From Desulfovibrionaceae bacterium UBA3823 (GTDB taxonomy: Bacteria > Desulfobacterota > Desulfovibrionia > Desulfovibrionales > Desulfovibrionaceae): 12,142 nucleotides of DNA. The position numbers and the translations under genes are program-made. Each line of letters opens with the position of its first letter. Position 1 is the stretch's first letter. The DNA is taken from positions 11,548 through 23,689 of the forward strand of contig DFDR01000008.1 of NCBI GenBank assembly GCA_002369295.1, given 5' to 3'. The notes under the pieces are model-generated. The model ran no database searches. It was not told the origin of the DNA and saw nothing but the letters and a program-made list of their open reading frames with translations. Below, one piece after another: positions 1-7,740 of this stretch.

Positions 1-1153
1 CACCGGCACCAACGGCAAGACTACCTGCGCCTATCTGCTGGAGCGCCTCTGGCAGTCGCTGGGTCGCAAGGTGGGCGTCATGGGCACGGTGAGCTACCGC
101 TGGCCCGGCCACTGCCAGCCGGCCCCCCTGACCACGCCGGATCCGGTGAGCGTGCACCGCAACCTGGCGGCCATGGCCAAGGCAGGCTGCGAGGTCTGCA
201 TCATGGAAGTCTCCTCCCACGCCCTGGACCAGAAGCGCGTGGACCACGTGCCCTTCGCCGGCGCCTGCTTCACCAACCTGACCCAGGACCACCTCGACTT
301 CCACAAGAACATGGAGACCTATTTCCAGGCCAAGCGCCGCCTCTTCACGGAGGTGCCCCGAAAAGACAAGGCCTGCGCCCTCAATGCCGACGATGCCTAC
401 GGCAGGCGCCTTGCCGGCCTTGGCGTGGGCGGCCGCACCGTGACCTACGGCTTTGCCGGCTGCCCCGGCGGCTGCGATCCCCGGCGCCACCTGCACGGCG
501 ATCTCCTCAGCCAGGGCACCGGCGGCGTGCGCCTGCGCATGGCCTTTGCCGGCGAGACATGGGAGCTCGACTCCCCGCTCATCGGCCGCTTCAATGCCGA
601 CAACCTGCTCACGGTCCAGGCCATGGCGCTGGCCATGGGCGTCAAGCCAGCCGAACTGCAGGCCCTTGCCGGCTTCACCGGCGTGCCCGGCCGCCTCGAG
701 CGGGTCGCCAATGGCCGGGGCCTGCACGTGTTCGTGGACTACGCCCACACCCCGGACGCCCTGGTCAACGTGCTCCAGGCCCTGCGCGGCGCCGGCTTCA
801 GGCAGATAGTCACGGTCTTCGGCTGCGGCGGCAACAGGGACCGCGGCAAGCGCCCCCTCATGGGCGAGGCCGTGGCCGGGCTTTCCGACATTGCCGTGCT
901 CACCTCGGACAATCCCCGCTTCGAGGATCCCGAGGCCATTCTCCAGGACGTCCTGCCGGGCCTCGCCAAGGCGCCGAAAACCGTGGTCGAGGCGGACCGC
1001 CGCAAGGCGACGGAACTGGCCTGCGGGCTGGTTGCGCCGGACGGCTGCCTGCTCATCGCGGGCAAGGGCCACGAGGACTACCAGATAGTGAAGGGCGTCA
1101 AGCACCACTATTCCGACCAGGAGGTCGTCCGCGAGCTGCTGGGCCAGGCCTAG
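1..1153 (+). CDS. murE: MurE, UDP-MurNAc-L-Ala-D-Glu:meso-diaminopimelate ligase (5' partial)
   Basis: Cytoplasmic ATP-dependent Mur ligase that adds the third stem-peptide residue to UDP-MurNAc-L-Ala-D-Glu. The window opens inside the ATP-binding P-loop: the first full codon is at base 2 and reads TGTNGKTT. 383 codons are visible before TAG at 1151-1153; with a usual length near 490-500, roughly 110 N-terminal residues (the UDP-binding domain) lie upstream. Visible in order: the TTPD segment, SSHALDQ, the NLTQDHLDFH motif, the QAKRRLF segment whose lysine is carbamylated in this family, GRLERV, DYAHTPD, and near bases 908-919 the DNPR motif. By family knowledge DNPR marks meso-diaminopimelate rather than lysine enzymes. 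The C-terminal GKGHEDYQ motif is intact. It is followed 48 bp later by murF. No internal start is used; the truncation is only the window edge. Confidence 0.97.
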   Translation, partial: TGTNGKTTCAYLLERLWQSLGRKVGVMGTVSYRWPGHCQPAPLTTPDPVSVHRNLAAMAKAGCEVCIMEVSSHALDQKRVDHVPFAGACFTNLTQDHLDFHKNMETYFQAKRRLFTEVPRKDKACALNADDAYGRRLAGLGVGGRTVTYGFAGCPGGCDPRRHLHGDLLSQGTGGVRLRMAFAGETWELDSPLIGRFNADNLLTVQAMALAMGVKPAELQALAGFTGVPGRLERVANGRGLHVFVDYAHTPDALVNVLQALRGAGFRQIVTVFGCGGNRDRGKRPLMGEAVAGLSDIAVLTSDNPRFEDPEAILQDVLPGLAKAPKTVVEADRRKATELACGLVAPDGCLLIAGKGHEDYQIVKGVKHHYSDQEVVRELLGQA

Positions 1154-1201
1154 CGGAACGCGGACATCCTTCCCGCTTCTACACGATACAAAGGTGAATT
1201 C

Positions 1202-2662
1202 ATGCACTTGAGCTTGGACTGCGCGGCCAGGGCCGCGAACGCCGCCCTGGCGGAGGGCTTCCGCGGCATTCCCGTCACCTCCGTGGCAACGGACAGCCGC
1301 AAGGCCGTTCCCGGCACCCTTTTCGTCTGCATCCCCGGCGAGCGGGTCGACGGCCACGACTATGCGGAAAGCGCAGCCGCGAAGGGGGCCTGCGCCGTGC
1401 TGGCCCAGCATCCCCTGCCGGCCTTTGCCGCAAGGCGTCCCGACGTTCCCGTGCTGGTGGTGGCAGACAGCGTCAAGGCGCTGGGCCAGGTGGCCCATGC
1501 CTGGCGCAGGACCTTCGCCGGCAAGGTGGTGGGCCTCACCGGCACGGCCGGCAAGACCACGGTCAAGGAGCTGCTGGCCAGCGTGCTCTCGCTTGCCGGC
1601 AAAACCGCCAAGACCGAGATGAACCACAACAACCAGATCGGCATGCCCCAGGCCATGCTGGCAGCCGAGGGCGACGAGCGCTTCTGGGTCATGGAGGCCG
1701 GCATCAGCCACGCCGGCGACATGGACGAGCTCGGCCAGATCATGACGCCTGATCTCGGCATCGTGCTCAACGCCGGCACGGGCCACACCGAAGGCCTTGG
1801 CCGCGAGGGCGTGGCCTGGCACAAGACCCGCCTCTTCAGGCACCTCGCGCCAGGGGCGCAAGCCATCGCCAGCGCCGACTATCCCGAGCTGGCGCGCTGC
1901 GCCAGGGAAGCCTGTCCCAGCGTCAAGTTCTTCAGCGCGCGCCTTTCCCTGGACGATCCCGGCGCGCCGGCAGGCCTGGCCTGCACGGCCAGGGAGGAAG
2001 GGGCCGACGACAGGGGCTCGGTCTACCGCATTGCCCTTGCCGCCGAAGGCGGACAGCCCGCCTCCGCCTTCGTCTGCCATGCCCCCCTGCGCGGGGAGTC
2101 GGGCGCAGAGAACTGCGCCGCCGTCGCGCTGGCCTCGCGCCTGCTCGGCGTGGACGACGACACCATTGCCAGGGGCATCGAAGGCGCCGTCCTGCCCCCC
2201 CAGCGCTTCCGCCGCTACGACTGCGGGCGCCTGCGCCTCGTGGACGACAGCTACAATGCCAACCCCCTTTCCATGGGGCGCATGCTGGACGCCGCGGCCG
2301 AGGAGGCTTGCCGCTTCAAGCAGGGCGCGCTCGCGCTCGTGCTCGGCGAGATGCGCGAGCTGGGCGTCGAGGCCCAGTCCTGCCACCGCGAGCTTGGCCG
2401 GCACATCGCGCGCCTCAGGCCGCTTGCCGTCTTCTGGAAGGGCGGCATGGCCGCTGAGGTGGCGGAGGGCATGCGCGAAGGCGGATGCCCGGTTCCCCTT
2501 GAGCCCGTGGCCGACTTCGGCGAGTTCGAGGCCAGATTCAAGGCCTTCCTCGATGCGTGTCCCGCGCCGGAAGGCGCCTGCGTCCTCTTCAAGGGATCGC
2601 ACTCCAACGAGCTGGAAAAGGCGGTCGCCTGCGCCGAGCGGCTGGCCGGGGAGAGGGACTGA
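1202..2662 (+). CDS. murF: MurF, UDP-MurNAc-tripeptide:D-alanyl-D-alanine ligase
   Basis: Cytoplasmic Mur ligase that adds D-Ala-D-Ala to the UDP-MurNAc-tripeptide, completing the pentapeptide precursor. The 486-residue protein has the MurF plan: an N-terminal substrate domain (about 1-105, with [12 protein letters not shown]), a central ATPase with P-loop [10 protein letters not shown] (111-120), NHNNQIGMP (141-149) and [10 protein letters not shown] (165-174), and a C-terminal domain starting with [11 protein letters not shown] (348-358), then LGEMRELG (381-388) and a late FKGSHS (463-468). The usual MurF signature has EMG where EAG stands here, a mild deviation. ATG at 1202 is chosen because AAGGTG at 1191-1196 sits 5 bases upstream. 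The stop TGA shares its last base with the mraY ATG, indicating translational coupling. Length is slightly above the E. coli enzyme. Confidence 0.97.
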   Translation: MHLSLDCAARAANAALAEGFRGIPVTSVATDSRKAVPGTLFVCIPGERVDGHDYAESAAAKGACAVLAQHPLPAFAARRPDVPVLVVADSVKALGQVAHAWRRTFAGKVVGLTGTAGKTTVKELLASVLSLAGKTAKTEMNHNNQIGMPQAMLAAEGDERFWVMEAGISHAGDMDELGQIMTPDLGIVLNAGTGHTEGLGREGVAWHKTRLFRHLAPGAQAIASADYPELARCAREACPSVKFFSARLSLDDPGAPAGLACTAREEGADDRGSVYRIALAAEGGQPASAFVCHAPLRGESGAENCAAVALASRLLGVDDDTIARGIEGAVLPPQRFRRYDCGRLRLVDDSYNANPLSMGRMLDAAAEEACRFKQGALALVLGEMRELGVEAQSCHRELGRHIARLRPLAVFWKGGMAAEVAEGMREGGCPVPLEPVADFGEFEARFKAFLDACPAPEGACVLFKGSHSNELEKAVACAERLAGERD

Positions 2663-3738
2663 TGCTCTACCACTTCCTGGCACCCCTCGCCTCGGACGTT
2701 TCGGCCTTCAACGTCTTCCGCTACATCACCTTCCGGTCCATGGGCGCCCTCATCACGGCCATGGTCATCTCGGTGCTCATCGGGCCTGCCTTCATCGCCC
2801 TCCTGCACCGCATCAAGGTGGGCCAGTACATCCTCAGCGACGTGAAGGCCCACGCGGCCAAGGCGGGCACGCCCACCATGGGCGGGCTCATGATCATGCT
2901 CTGCGTGCTGGCGAGCGTCCTGCTCTGGGCAGACCTCGGCAGCCGCTACGTCTGGCAGACCCTGCTCGTCTTCGGCGGCTTCGGCGCCATCGGCTTCTGG
3001 GACGACATGACCAAGCTGCGCCAGCACCAGAACAAGGGCATCTCGCCCAGGGCCAAGATGGGCGGGCTCGTCCTCATTGCGAGCCTGGCCATGTACCTGC
3101 TCTACGCCGACCCCGGCTACACCTCCAGGCTCTACATCCCCTTTGCCAAGGGCTGGGCCCCCGACCTCGGCGTCCTGTACCTGCCCTTCGGCGTCTTCCT
3201 CATGGTGGCCTCCTCCAACGCGGTCAACCTCACCGACGGGCTGGACGGGCTGGCCATAGGTCCCACCGTCCTGGCGGGCCTGGTCTTCGCCATCTTCATC
3301 TACATCACGGGCAACGCCAAGCTCACCCAGTATCTCTACCTGCCCTACATTCCCGGCGTCGGCGAGGTGACGGTGTTCTGCGGCGCCTTCATCGGCGCAG
3401 GCCTCGGCTTCCTCTGGTTCAACGCCTATCCGGCCCAGGTCTTCATGGGCGACGTCGGCTCCTTAAGCCTCGGCGGCACCCTGGGCTTCCTGGCCCTGCT
3501 GTGCAAGCAGGAGCTCATCCTCGCCGTGGTCGGCGGCCTCTTCGTGGCCGAAACCCTCTCCGTCATCGTCCAGGTCAGCTACTTCAAGTGGACGGGCGGC
3601 AAGCGCTTCTTCCGCATGGCGCCCCTGCACCACCACTTCGAGCTCAAGGGCATTCCCGAGTCCAAGATCATCATCCGCTTCTGGATCACCTCCATCATCC
3701 TGGGCCTCGTGGCCCTTTCCACGCTCAAGCTACGCTAG
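2662..3738 (+). CDS. mraY: MraY, phospho-MurNAc-pentapeptide transferase
   Basis: Polytopic inner-membrane enzyme that transfers phospho-MurNAc-pentapeptide from UDP to undecaprenyl phosphate, giving lipid I. The 358-residue length is almost exactly the family norm, with about ten hydrophobic segments. Diagnostic motifs: GTPTMGG (69-75), the Mg-binding aspartate pair in GFWDDMTK (111-118), [12 protein letters not shown] (186-197), [12 protein letters not shown] with catalytic-site Asp264, and the cytoplasmic HHH loop [10 protein letters not shown] (321-330). The C-terminus STLKLR resembles the E. coli ending. The reading frame stays open to 2557, but ATG 2662 is preferred: it overlaps the murF stop by one base, follows GAGAGG at 2651-2656 by 5 bases, and gives the standard N-terminus. 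Leu268 uses TTA, the only in-frame TTA I found in the window. Next gene murD begins 17 bp after the stop. Confidence 0.98.
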   Translation: MLYHFLAPLASDVSAFNVFRYITFRSMGALITAMVISVLIGPAFIALLHRIKVGQYILSDVKAHAAKAGTPTMGGLMIMLCVLASVLLWADLGSRYVWQTLLVFGGFGAIGFWDDMTKLRQHQNKGISPRAKMGGLVLIASLAMYLLYADPGYTSRLYIPFAKGWAPDLGVLYLPFGVFLMVASSNAVNLTDGLDGLAIGPTVLAGLVFAIFIYITGNAKLTQYLYLPYIPGVGEVTVFCGAFIGAGLGFLWFNAYPAQVFMGDVGSLSLGGTLGFLALLCKQELILAVVGGLFVAETLSVIVQVSYFKWTGGKRFFRMAPLHHHFELKGIPESKIIIRFWITSIILGLVALSTLKLR

Positions 3739-3740
3739 CC

Positions 3741-3746
3741 GAGGAG
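3741..3746 (+). promoter_or_regulatory. Ribosome binding site of murD
   Basis: GAGGAG lies 9 bases before the ATG at 3756 and just after the mraY stop. It fixes the murD start, because that reading frame is open for hundreds of codons upstream through murF and mraY and length alone would mislead. Confidence 0.75.
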
Positions 3747-3755
3747 CCTCTTCGC

Positions 3756-5111
3756 ATGTCCAGCATCGAGTCCAACGTCCTTTTCCCCACCTCCTTCAAG
3801 GCGCCTGCCAGCGGCTGGCGCGTGCCCCGGGGCTGTCTTGCCGCCGTCGTCGGCGCAGGGCGCTCCGGCAGGGCCGCGTCGCGCCTGCTGGCCCGCGAAG
3901 GCGCCAGGGTGCGCCTGCTGGAGGCCAATCCCGCCAACCTGACGGAAGAGCTCCGGGCCGAGCTCGAGCCCCTGGGCGTCGAGATCGTGGCCGGCGAGCA
4001 GTCGAAGGCCCAGTTCGAAGGGGCCGCGCTCGTCGTGCCGAGTCCGGGCATGCCGCTGCTGAAGCTGCAGGAAATCCTGGGCGGACCCGAAGCCTTGGCA
4101 GGCGGGCAGGGGCCGGAAATCCTCGCCGAAACGGAGCTGGCCTGGCGGCTGCTGGACGGCGAGCCCTGCATCGCCGTCACCGGCACCAGCGGCAAGACCA
4201 CCACCGTGAGCCTCGCGGTGGCCATGCTGCGGGCAGCCGGCAGAAAGGTCTTCCTCGGCGGCAACATCGGCACGCCCCTCTCCGAGTACCTGCTCTCGCA
4301 GGAGGCGGCCGACGTCGTGGTGCTCGAGGTCTCGAGCTTCCAGCTGCAGGCCTGCTCCCGCTTCCATCCCCAGGCAGCGGCCATCCTGAACGTCACGCCC
4401 AACCACCTCGACTACCACAGGGACATGGAAGAGTACGCGTCCGCCAAGTTCCGCATCTTCGCACGCCAGGAGGCCGGCGATCTGGCCGTGGTGCCGGAGT
4501 GCCTCGCGGCCGAGGCCAGGCGCCGCGGCTGCAGAGCCCGCCTCGAGACCTTCGCCGCGCGCGGACGCTTCCCGGCAACGAAGCTCATCGGCCGCCACAA
4601 CGACGAGAACTGCGAGGTTGCCTGGCTGCTCGTCCGCGCCTTCGGCGTCGCCGAGGCCGAGGCGGCCCGGGCCGTCGCGGCCTTCGAGCCCATCCCGCAC
4701 CGCCTCGAGCGCGTCTGCGAGAAGGGCGGCATACTCTACGTCAACGACTCCAAGAGCACCACGGTCTCCTCCATGGAGACGGCCCTCAAGGCCATGGACC
4801 GCCCGGTGCTGCTGCTCTGCGGCGGCAGGTTCAAGGGCGGCGACCTCAAGGCCCTGCTCCCGCTGGTCCGTGCCAAGGTCCGCGCCGTGGCCGGCTTCGG
4901 CGAGTCGCAGGCGATCTTCGAAGCGGCCTGGAAGGGCCAGATCGACATGGCCTGGTTCCCTGCCCTCAGGCCTGCCGTCGAGCACCTGCGCGCCAAGGCC
5001 AGGCCCGGCGACTGCATGCTGCTCTCGCCGGCCACGGCAAGCTTCGACCTCTACAAGGGCATGGCCTACCGGGGCCAGGACTTCAAGGACATCGTCGGAG
5101 GTCTCGCCTAA
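3756..5111 (+). CDS. murD: MurD, UDP-MurNAc-L-alanine:D-glutamate ligase
   Basis: Cytoplasmic Mur ligase that adds D-glutamate to UDP-MurNAc-L-Ala. Starting at ATG 3756 it has 451 residues, normal for MurD. Order of elements: a Rossmann-like UDP-binding domain with GAGRSGRAASRLL (33-45); central ATPase with P-loop VTGTSGKTTT (141-150), LGGNIGTPL (167-175), EVSSFQLQ (191-198) and NVTPNHLDYH (212-221); SAKFRIF with the likely carbamylated Lys231; then the C-terminal domain with HRLERV (315-320), NDSKSTT (330-336), GGRFKGGD (356-363) and SPATASFDLYKG (424-435). The frame is open upstream to 1797, but that stretch reads as Pro/Arg/Ser-rich off-frame translation of murF and mraY, so a fusion is rejected. 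Its stop TAA shares the final A with the ftsW ATG. Confidence 0.97.
   Translation: MSSIESNVLFPTSFKAPASGWRVPRGCLAAVVGAGRSGRAASRLLAREGARVRLLEANPANLTEELRAELEPLGVEIVAGEQSKAQFEGAALVVPSPGMPLLKLQEILGGPEALAGGQGPEILAETELAWRLLDGEPCIAVTGTSGKTTTVSLAVAMLRAAGRKVFLGGNIGTPLSEYLLSQEAADVVVLEVSSFQLQACSRFHPQAAAILNVTPNHLDYHRDMEEYASAKFRIFARQEAGDLAVVPECLAAEARRRGCRARLETFAARGRFPATKLIGRHNDENCEVAWLLVRAFGVAEAEAARAVAAFEPIPHRLERVCEKGGILYVNDSKSTTVSSMETALKAMDRPVLLLCGGRFKGGDLKALLPLVRAKVRAVAGFGESQAIFEAAWKGQIDMAWFPALRPAVEHLRAKARPGDCMLLSPATASFDLYKGMAYRGQDFKDIVGGLA
5097..5102 (+). promoter_or_regulatory. Ribosome binding site of ftsW inside murD
   Basis: GGAGGT sits within the last codons of murD, 8 bases before the ftsW ATG at 5111. 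It is the strongest Shine-Dalgarno match in the window and settles the start in a frame that is otherwise open from 4499. Confidence 0.75.
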
Positions 5112-6322
5112 TGCTGGACAAGCTTTTCAGGCGGGCGGGCGCAAAGCCCCAGGTCGAGCCTGCCGTCCAGGCGGCCGCGGGAGAGCTGGCCGCGCCTGCG
5201 GCCGGCAGGAGCGCAGGCAGGTCGCGAGGCATAGACTGGTGGATCTTCATCCTCATGTCCCTGTTGCTTGCCATAGGCCTTGTCATGGTGCTCTCCGCCA
5301 GCGGCATCGTCGCCGAGTCCTCCCACGGCGACAAGTACTACTTCTTCAAGCGCCAGCTGATCTTTGCCTGCGCCGGCGGCCTCGCCCTGTGGGGGGCCGC
5401 CTCCGTGCCGCGGGGCTTCATCTACAAGTTCCAGTATCCTTTCATCTTCTTCTGCCTGGCACTGCTGCTGGTCACGCTCTCGCCGCTCTCGCCGAGCATC
5501 AACGGCGCGCACCGCTGGATACGCCTCGGCCCCGTCAACCTGCAGCCCATGGAGTTCGTGAAAATTTCCCTGGCCCTGTACCTGGCCTACTTCATGAGCT
5601 CCAAGCAGGCCATGATCAAGACCTTCACCCGGGGCATCATCCCGCCCTTTGCGGTGACGGGCCTCTTCTGCTTCCTGCTGCTGCTCCAGCCCGACTTCGG
5701 CAGCGCCGTGGTGCTCGCATCGCTGCTCTTCTTCATGTGCATCGCCGGCGGCACGCGCTTCCTCTACCTCTTCTTCTTCCTGGCCGTGGCCGTGGTGCTG
5801 GCCGGCGCGCTGGCCATCTCGGCCCCCTACCGCATGCGCCGGCTCATGGCCTTCGTCGATCCCTTCCAGGACGCGGCCAACACCGGCTACCAGCTGGTCC
5901 AGTCCCTGCTGGCCATTGGATCGGGATCCTTCTTCGGCGTAGGCATGGGCGCGAGCCGGCAGAAGATGTTCTACCTGCCCGAGGCGCACAACGACTTCAT
6001 CATGGCGGTGCTGGCCGAGGAGATGGGCTTCGTCGGCGTCAGCGTCGTCATCCTCCTCTTCGTGCTCTTCTTCTGGCGCTGCTACCGCGTGGTCATGGGC
6101 CAGGAGGATCTGCGCGACCGCTACACGGCCTTCGCCCTCACGGTCATCATGTGCCTCGGCGTGGTCCTCAACCTCGCCGTGGTCATGGGCGTGGCGCCGC
6201 CCAAGGGCGTTCCCATGCCGCTCTTGAGCTACGGCGGCTCCAACCTCGTGGCGACCATGCTCTGCGTGGGCCTCATCCTCAACTATTCAAGGACGGCGAA
6301 GCCATGCAAAGAGTCCTCCTGA
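5111..6322 (+). CDS. ftsW: FtsW, SEDS-family septal peptidoglycan glycosyltransferase
   Basis: Integral membrane SEDS protein that polymerises lipid II glycan at the division septum, working with the class B penicillin-binding protein FtsI. 403 residues: a 40-residue cytoplasmic Ala/Arg-rich head, then about ten hydrophobic segments from residue 42 on. SEDS hallmarks: LSASG (61-65), GAHRWIRLG (132-140), QPMEF (145-149), LLQPDFGSAV (191-200), YLPEAHNDFI (288-297) whose Asp295 matches the proposed catalytic aspartate of the family, and PMPLLSYGGSN (368-378). RodA is the main alternative; the position between murD and murG in a dcw cluster makes FtsW much more likely. The start overlaps the murD stop by one base and the last 19 bases overlap murG. 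Confidence 0.96.
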   Translation: MLDKLFRRAGAKPQVEPAVQAAAGELAAPAAGRSAGRSRGIDWWIFILMSLLLAIGLVMVLSASGIVAESSHGDKYYFFKRQLIFACAGGLALWGAASVPRGFIYKFQYPFIFFCLALLLVTLSPLSPSINGAHRWIRLGPVNLQPMEFVKISLALYLAYFMSSKQAMIKTFTRGIIPPFAVTGLFCFLLLLQPDFGSAVVLASLLFFMCIAGGTRFLYLFFFLAVAVVLAGALAISAPYRMRRLMAFVDPFQDAANTGYQLVQSLLAIGSGSFFGVGMGASRQKMFYLPEAHNDFIMAVLAEEMGFVGVSVVILLFVLFFWRCYRVVMGQEDLRDRYTAFALTVIMCLGVVLNLAVVMGVAPPKGVPMPLLSYGGSNLVATMLCVGLILNYSRTAKPCKESS

Positions 6323-7383
6323 CCACCGGCGGCACGGGCGGCCACATCTTTCCGGCGCTCGCCGTGGCTGAAGAGCTCAGGCGCCGGCATCCGGACATCG
6401 GCATCCTCTTCGTGGGCTCGGACTACGGCCCCGAAAGGCGCCTGTGCGAGCGCGCCGGCATAGCCTTCCAAGGGCTGCCCGTGCGCGGCTTTCTCGGCAG
6501 GGGCATGCGGGGCGCGGCAGCGCTTGCCCGCATGCTGCTCGCCATTCCCCGGGCGCGCGCAATCGTCTCCCGCTTCAATCCCGACGCGGCCTGCGGCTTT
6601 GGCAGTTACGCGGCCTTCGCGCCCCTGCTGGCGGCCCGCCTCTGCGGCGTGCCCTGCGTGATGCACGAGCAGAACGCCGTGGCCGGCGCCAGCAACCGCT
6701 TCCTTGCCCGCTTCATGGAGGCCGTGTGCGTGTCGCTGCCGGGAACCCGGGGCTTCGAGGGCAGAAAGACGGTGGTCACGGGCAATCCCGTGCGCAGCGC
6801 CGTCCTGGCGGCAAGGGACAGGCGCCGCGGCTTTGCCGGCCGGAAGCTTCTGCTCGTGGGCGGCTCCCTCGGCGCCCATGCGCTCAACCGCCTCATGACG
6901 TCCATCCTTCCCGTCCTGCGCGATGCCGGCGTGGCCGTCCGCCACCAGACGGGCGTGCAGGACGAGGCCGAGGTGAAGCAGGCCTACGAGGCAGCCGGCA
7001 TGGACGCCTCGCTTGTGTCCGCCTTCATCGACGACATGGCGGAGGCCTACGCCTGGGCGGATCTCGTCCTGTGCCGGGCCGGCGCGAGCACGGTGGCCGA
7101 GCTCTGCGGAGCGGGCCTGCCGTCGGTGCTCGTCCCCTATCCCTATGCGGCCCACGACCACCAGACCGGCAACGCCAGAGCCCTCGAGTCCGCCGGCGCG
7201 GCCAGGCTTCTCCCTGAACGGGAGCTCGATGCCGCGCTGCTTGCCGAGACCCTGCTTGGCCTGCTTGCCCAGCCTGCAACCCTCGAGGCCATGTCCGCAA
7301 AGGCCCTGGCGCTGGCGGCGCCGGCGGCGGCGGCCGGCGTGGCGGACCAGATCGAGGCTGCCTCCCAGCGGGGCCAGGGCTAG
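6304..7383 (+). CDS. murG: MurG, UDP-GlcNAc:lipid I N-acetylglucosaminyltransferase
   Basis: Membrane-associated GT28 glycosyltransferase on the cytoplasmic face; adds GlcNAc to lipid I to give lipid II. 359 residues, family-normal. The N-terminal domain has the glycine-rich TTGGTGGHIFPA (7-18) with the conserved His14, the GFGSYAAFAP loop (98-107) and HEQNAVAGASN (121-131). The C-terminal UDP-GlcNAc domain has GNPVR (160-164), VGGSLGA (185-191; often GGSQGA in relatives), CRAGASTVAE (257-266) with the conserved Glu266, and DHQTGNA (285-291). ATG 6304 follows AAGGA (6289-6293) by 10 bases and lies inside the end of ftsW. The frame is open upstream to 4618, but only this start gives a MurG N-terminus. 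It is the last gene before a 431-bp gap, so it may end the first transcription unit. Confidence 0.97.
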   Translation: MQRVLLTTGGTGGHIFPALAVAEELRRRHPDIGILFVGSDYGPERRLCERAGIAFQGLPVRGFLGRGMRGAAALARMLLAIPRARAIVSRFNPDAACGFGSYAAFAPLLAARLCGVPCVMHEQNAVAGASNRFLARFMEAVCVSLPGTRGFEGRKTVVTGNPVRSAVLAARDRRRGFAGRKLLLVGGSLGAHALNRLMTSILPVLRDAGVAVRHQTGVQDEAEVKQAYEAAGMDASLVSAFIDDMAEAYAWADLVLCRAGASTVAELCGAGLPSVLVPYPYAAHDHQTGNARALESAGAARLLPERELDAALLAETLLGLLAQPATLEAMSAKALALAAPAAAAGVADQIEAASQRGQG

Positions 7384-7459
7384 CCAGCTTTTTTCGAAAA
7401 CAGCGGGGCAGGGGAGCCTGGCGGGAACGCCCGGCGCCCTGGACCCCCGGAAGCATTTC

Positions 7460-7475
7460 GCCTGCCAAGGCAGGC
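7460..7475. repeat. Short perfect hairpin
   Basis: GCCTGCC and GGCAGGC are complementary and separated by only AA, so as RNA it would fold as a 6-bp stem with a CAAG tetraloop. There is no T-run after it, so it is not a classic terminator. Function unknown. Confidence 0.5.
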
Positions 7476-7540
7476 ATGACAAGGAGACCCCAGACAGGAG
7501 CAGCCAGCATCTTAAGCCTCATCCCGATTGTGTCCCGCCC

Positions 7541-7560
7541 CCTTGAGGAAGCCTTCAGGG
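7541..7560 (+). repeat. 8-bp hairpin with AAGC tetraloop
   Basis: CCTTGAGG (7541-7548) pairs with CTTCAGGG (7553-7560) over eight positions, two of them G-U wobbles, around an AAGC loop. The wobbles mean it pairs this well only as + strand RNA. No T-run follows. It may be part of a structured leader or murG 3' tail; a chance origin is possible. Confidence 0.4.
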
Positions 7561-7561
7561 T

Positions 7562-7641
7562 GCCGAAAAGAAGGGCAGGGAAAGCAGAACCTCGCCAAAA
7601 AGAGGGCCGTCTCTCTGCATATGCCTCAAAAAAGAGGGCAG
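7562..7641. repeat. Three imperfect A-rich direct repeats
   Basis: Related units occur at 7562-7578, 7594-7609 and 7623-7641. Each reads GCC, then an A-rich run of purines, then (A/G)GGGC: GCCGAAAAGAAGGGCAG, GCCAAAAAGAGGGCCG and GCCTCAAAAAAGAGGGCAG. Starts are 32 and 29 bp apart, close to three helical turns. Each can form a tiny GCC/GGC stem with an A-rich loop. They could be protein-binding sites or RNA elements, or the decayed remains of one repeat; the sequence does not say which. Confidence 0.45.
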
Positions 7642-7685
7642 TGAAGCGGGTCTTCTTCTATTGGCTTTTCAGAAATGAGGAAAAT

Positions 7686-7722
7686 TGCGGACAGAGCGTG
7701 CTGACCTCCGAAATAGTCCGCA
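7686..7722. repeat. 7-bp inverted repeat with 23-bp spacer
   Basis: TGCGGAC (7686-7692) and GTCCGCA (7716-7722) are exact reverse complements. The inner CGGA can instead pair with TCCG at 7707-7710, so two exclusive RNA folds are possible. It lies about 95 bp before murC, next to AT-rich DNA, suiting an operator or leader element; there is no adjoining T-run for a terminator. Regulator unknown. Confidence 0.4.
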
Positions 7723-7740
7723 TAATTAATGAGTTAGAAC

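Noticed and set aside
1797..3755. Apparent upstream extension of murD, giving a very long fused frame.
   Set aside because: It runs out of frame through murF and mraY, with Pro/Arg/Ser/Ala-rich translation typical of GC-rich shadow frames; murD has its own RBS and start at 3756.
3735..4985. 416-codon antisense frame over murD; similar antisense frames over ftsW (5108-5989) and murG (6283-7482).
   Set aside because: All are mirror frames of strongly biased genes and show no recognisable protein motif.
5111..5230. The 40-residue Ala/Arg-rich head of FtsW as an extra domain or signal peptide.
   Set aside because: It has no hydrophobic core or motif; it reads as a normal variable cytoplasmic N-terminus before the first membrane segment.
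7387..7404. Stem-loop around TTTTCGAAAA right after the murG stop, as a terminator.
   Set aside because: The stem is short, mostly A-T, has a mismatch, and its T-run is inside the stem rather than after it.
7663..7690. Possible sigma54 -24/-12 promoter in the murC upstream region.
   Set aside because: No GG and GC pair occurs at the required 10-bp spacing.
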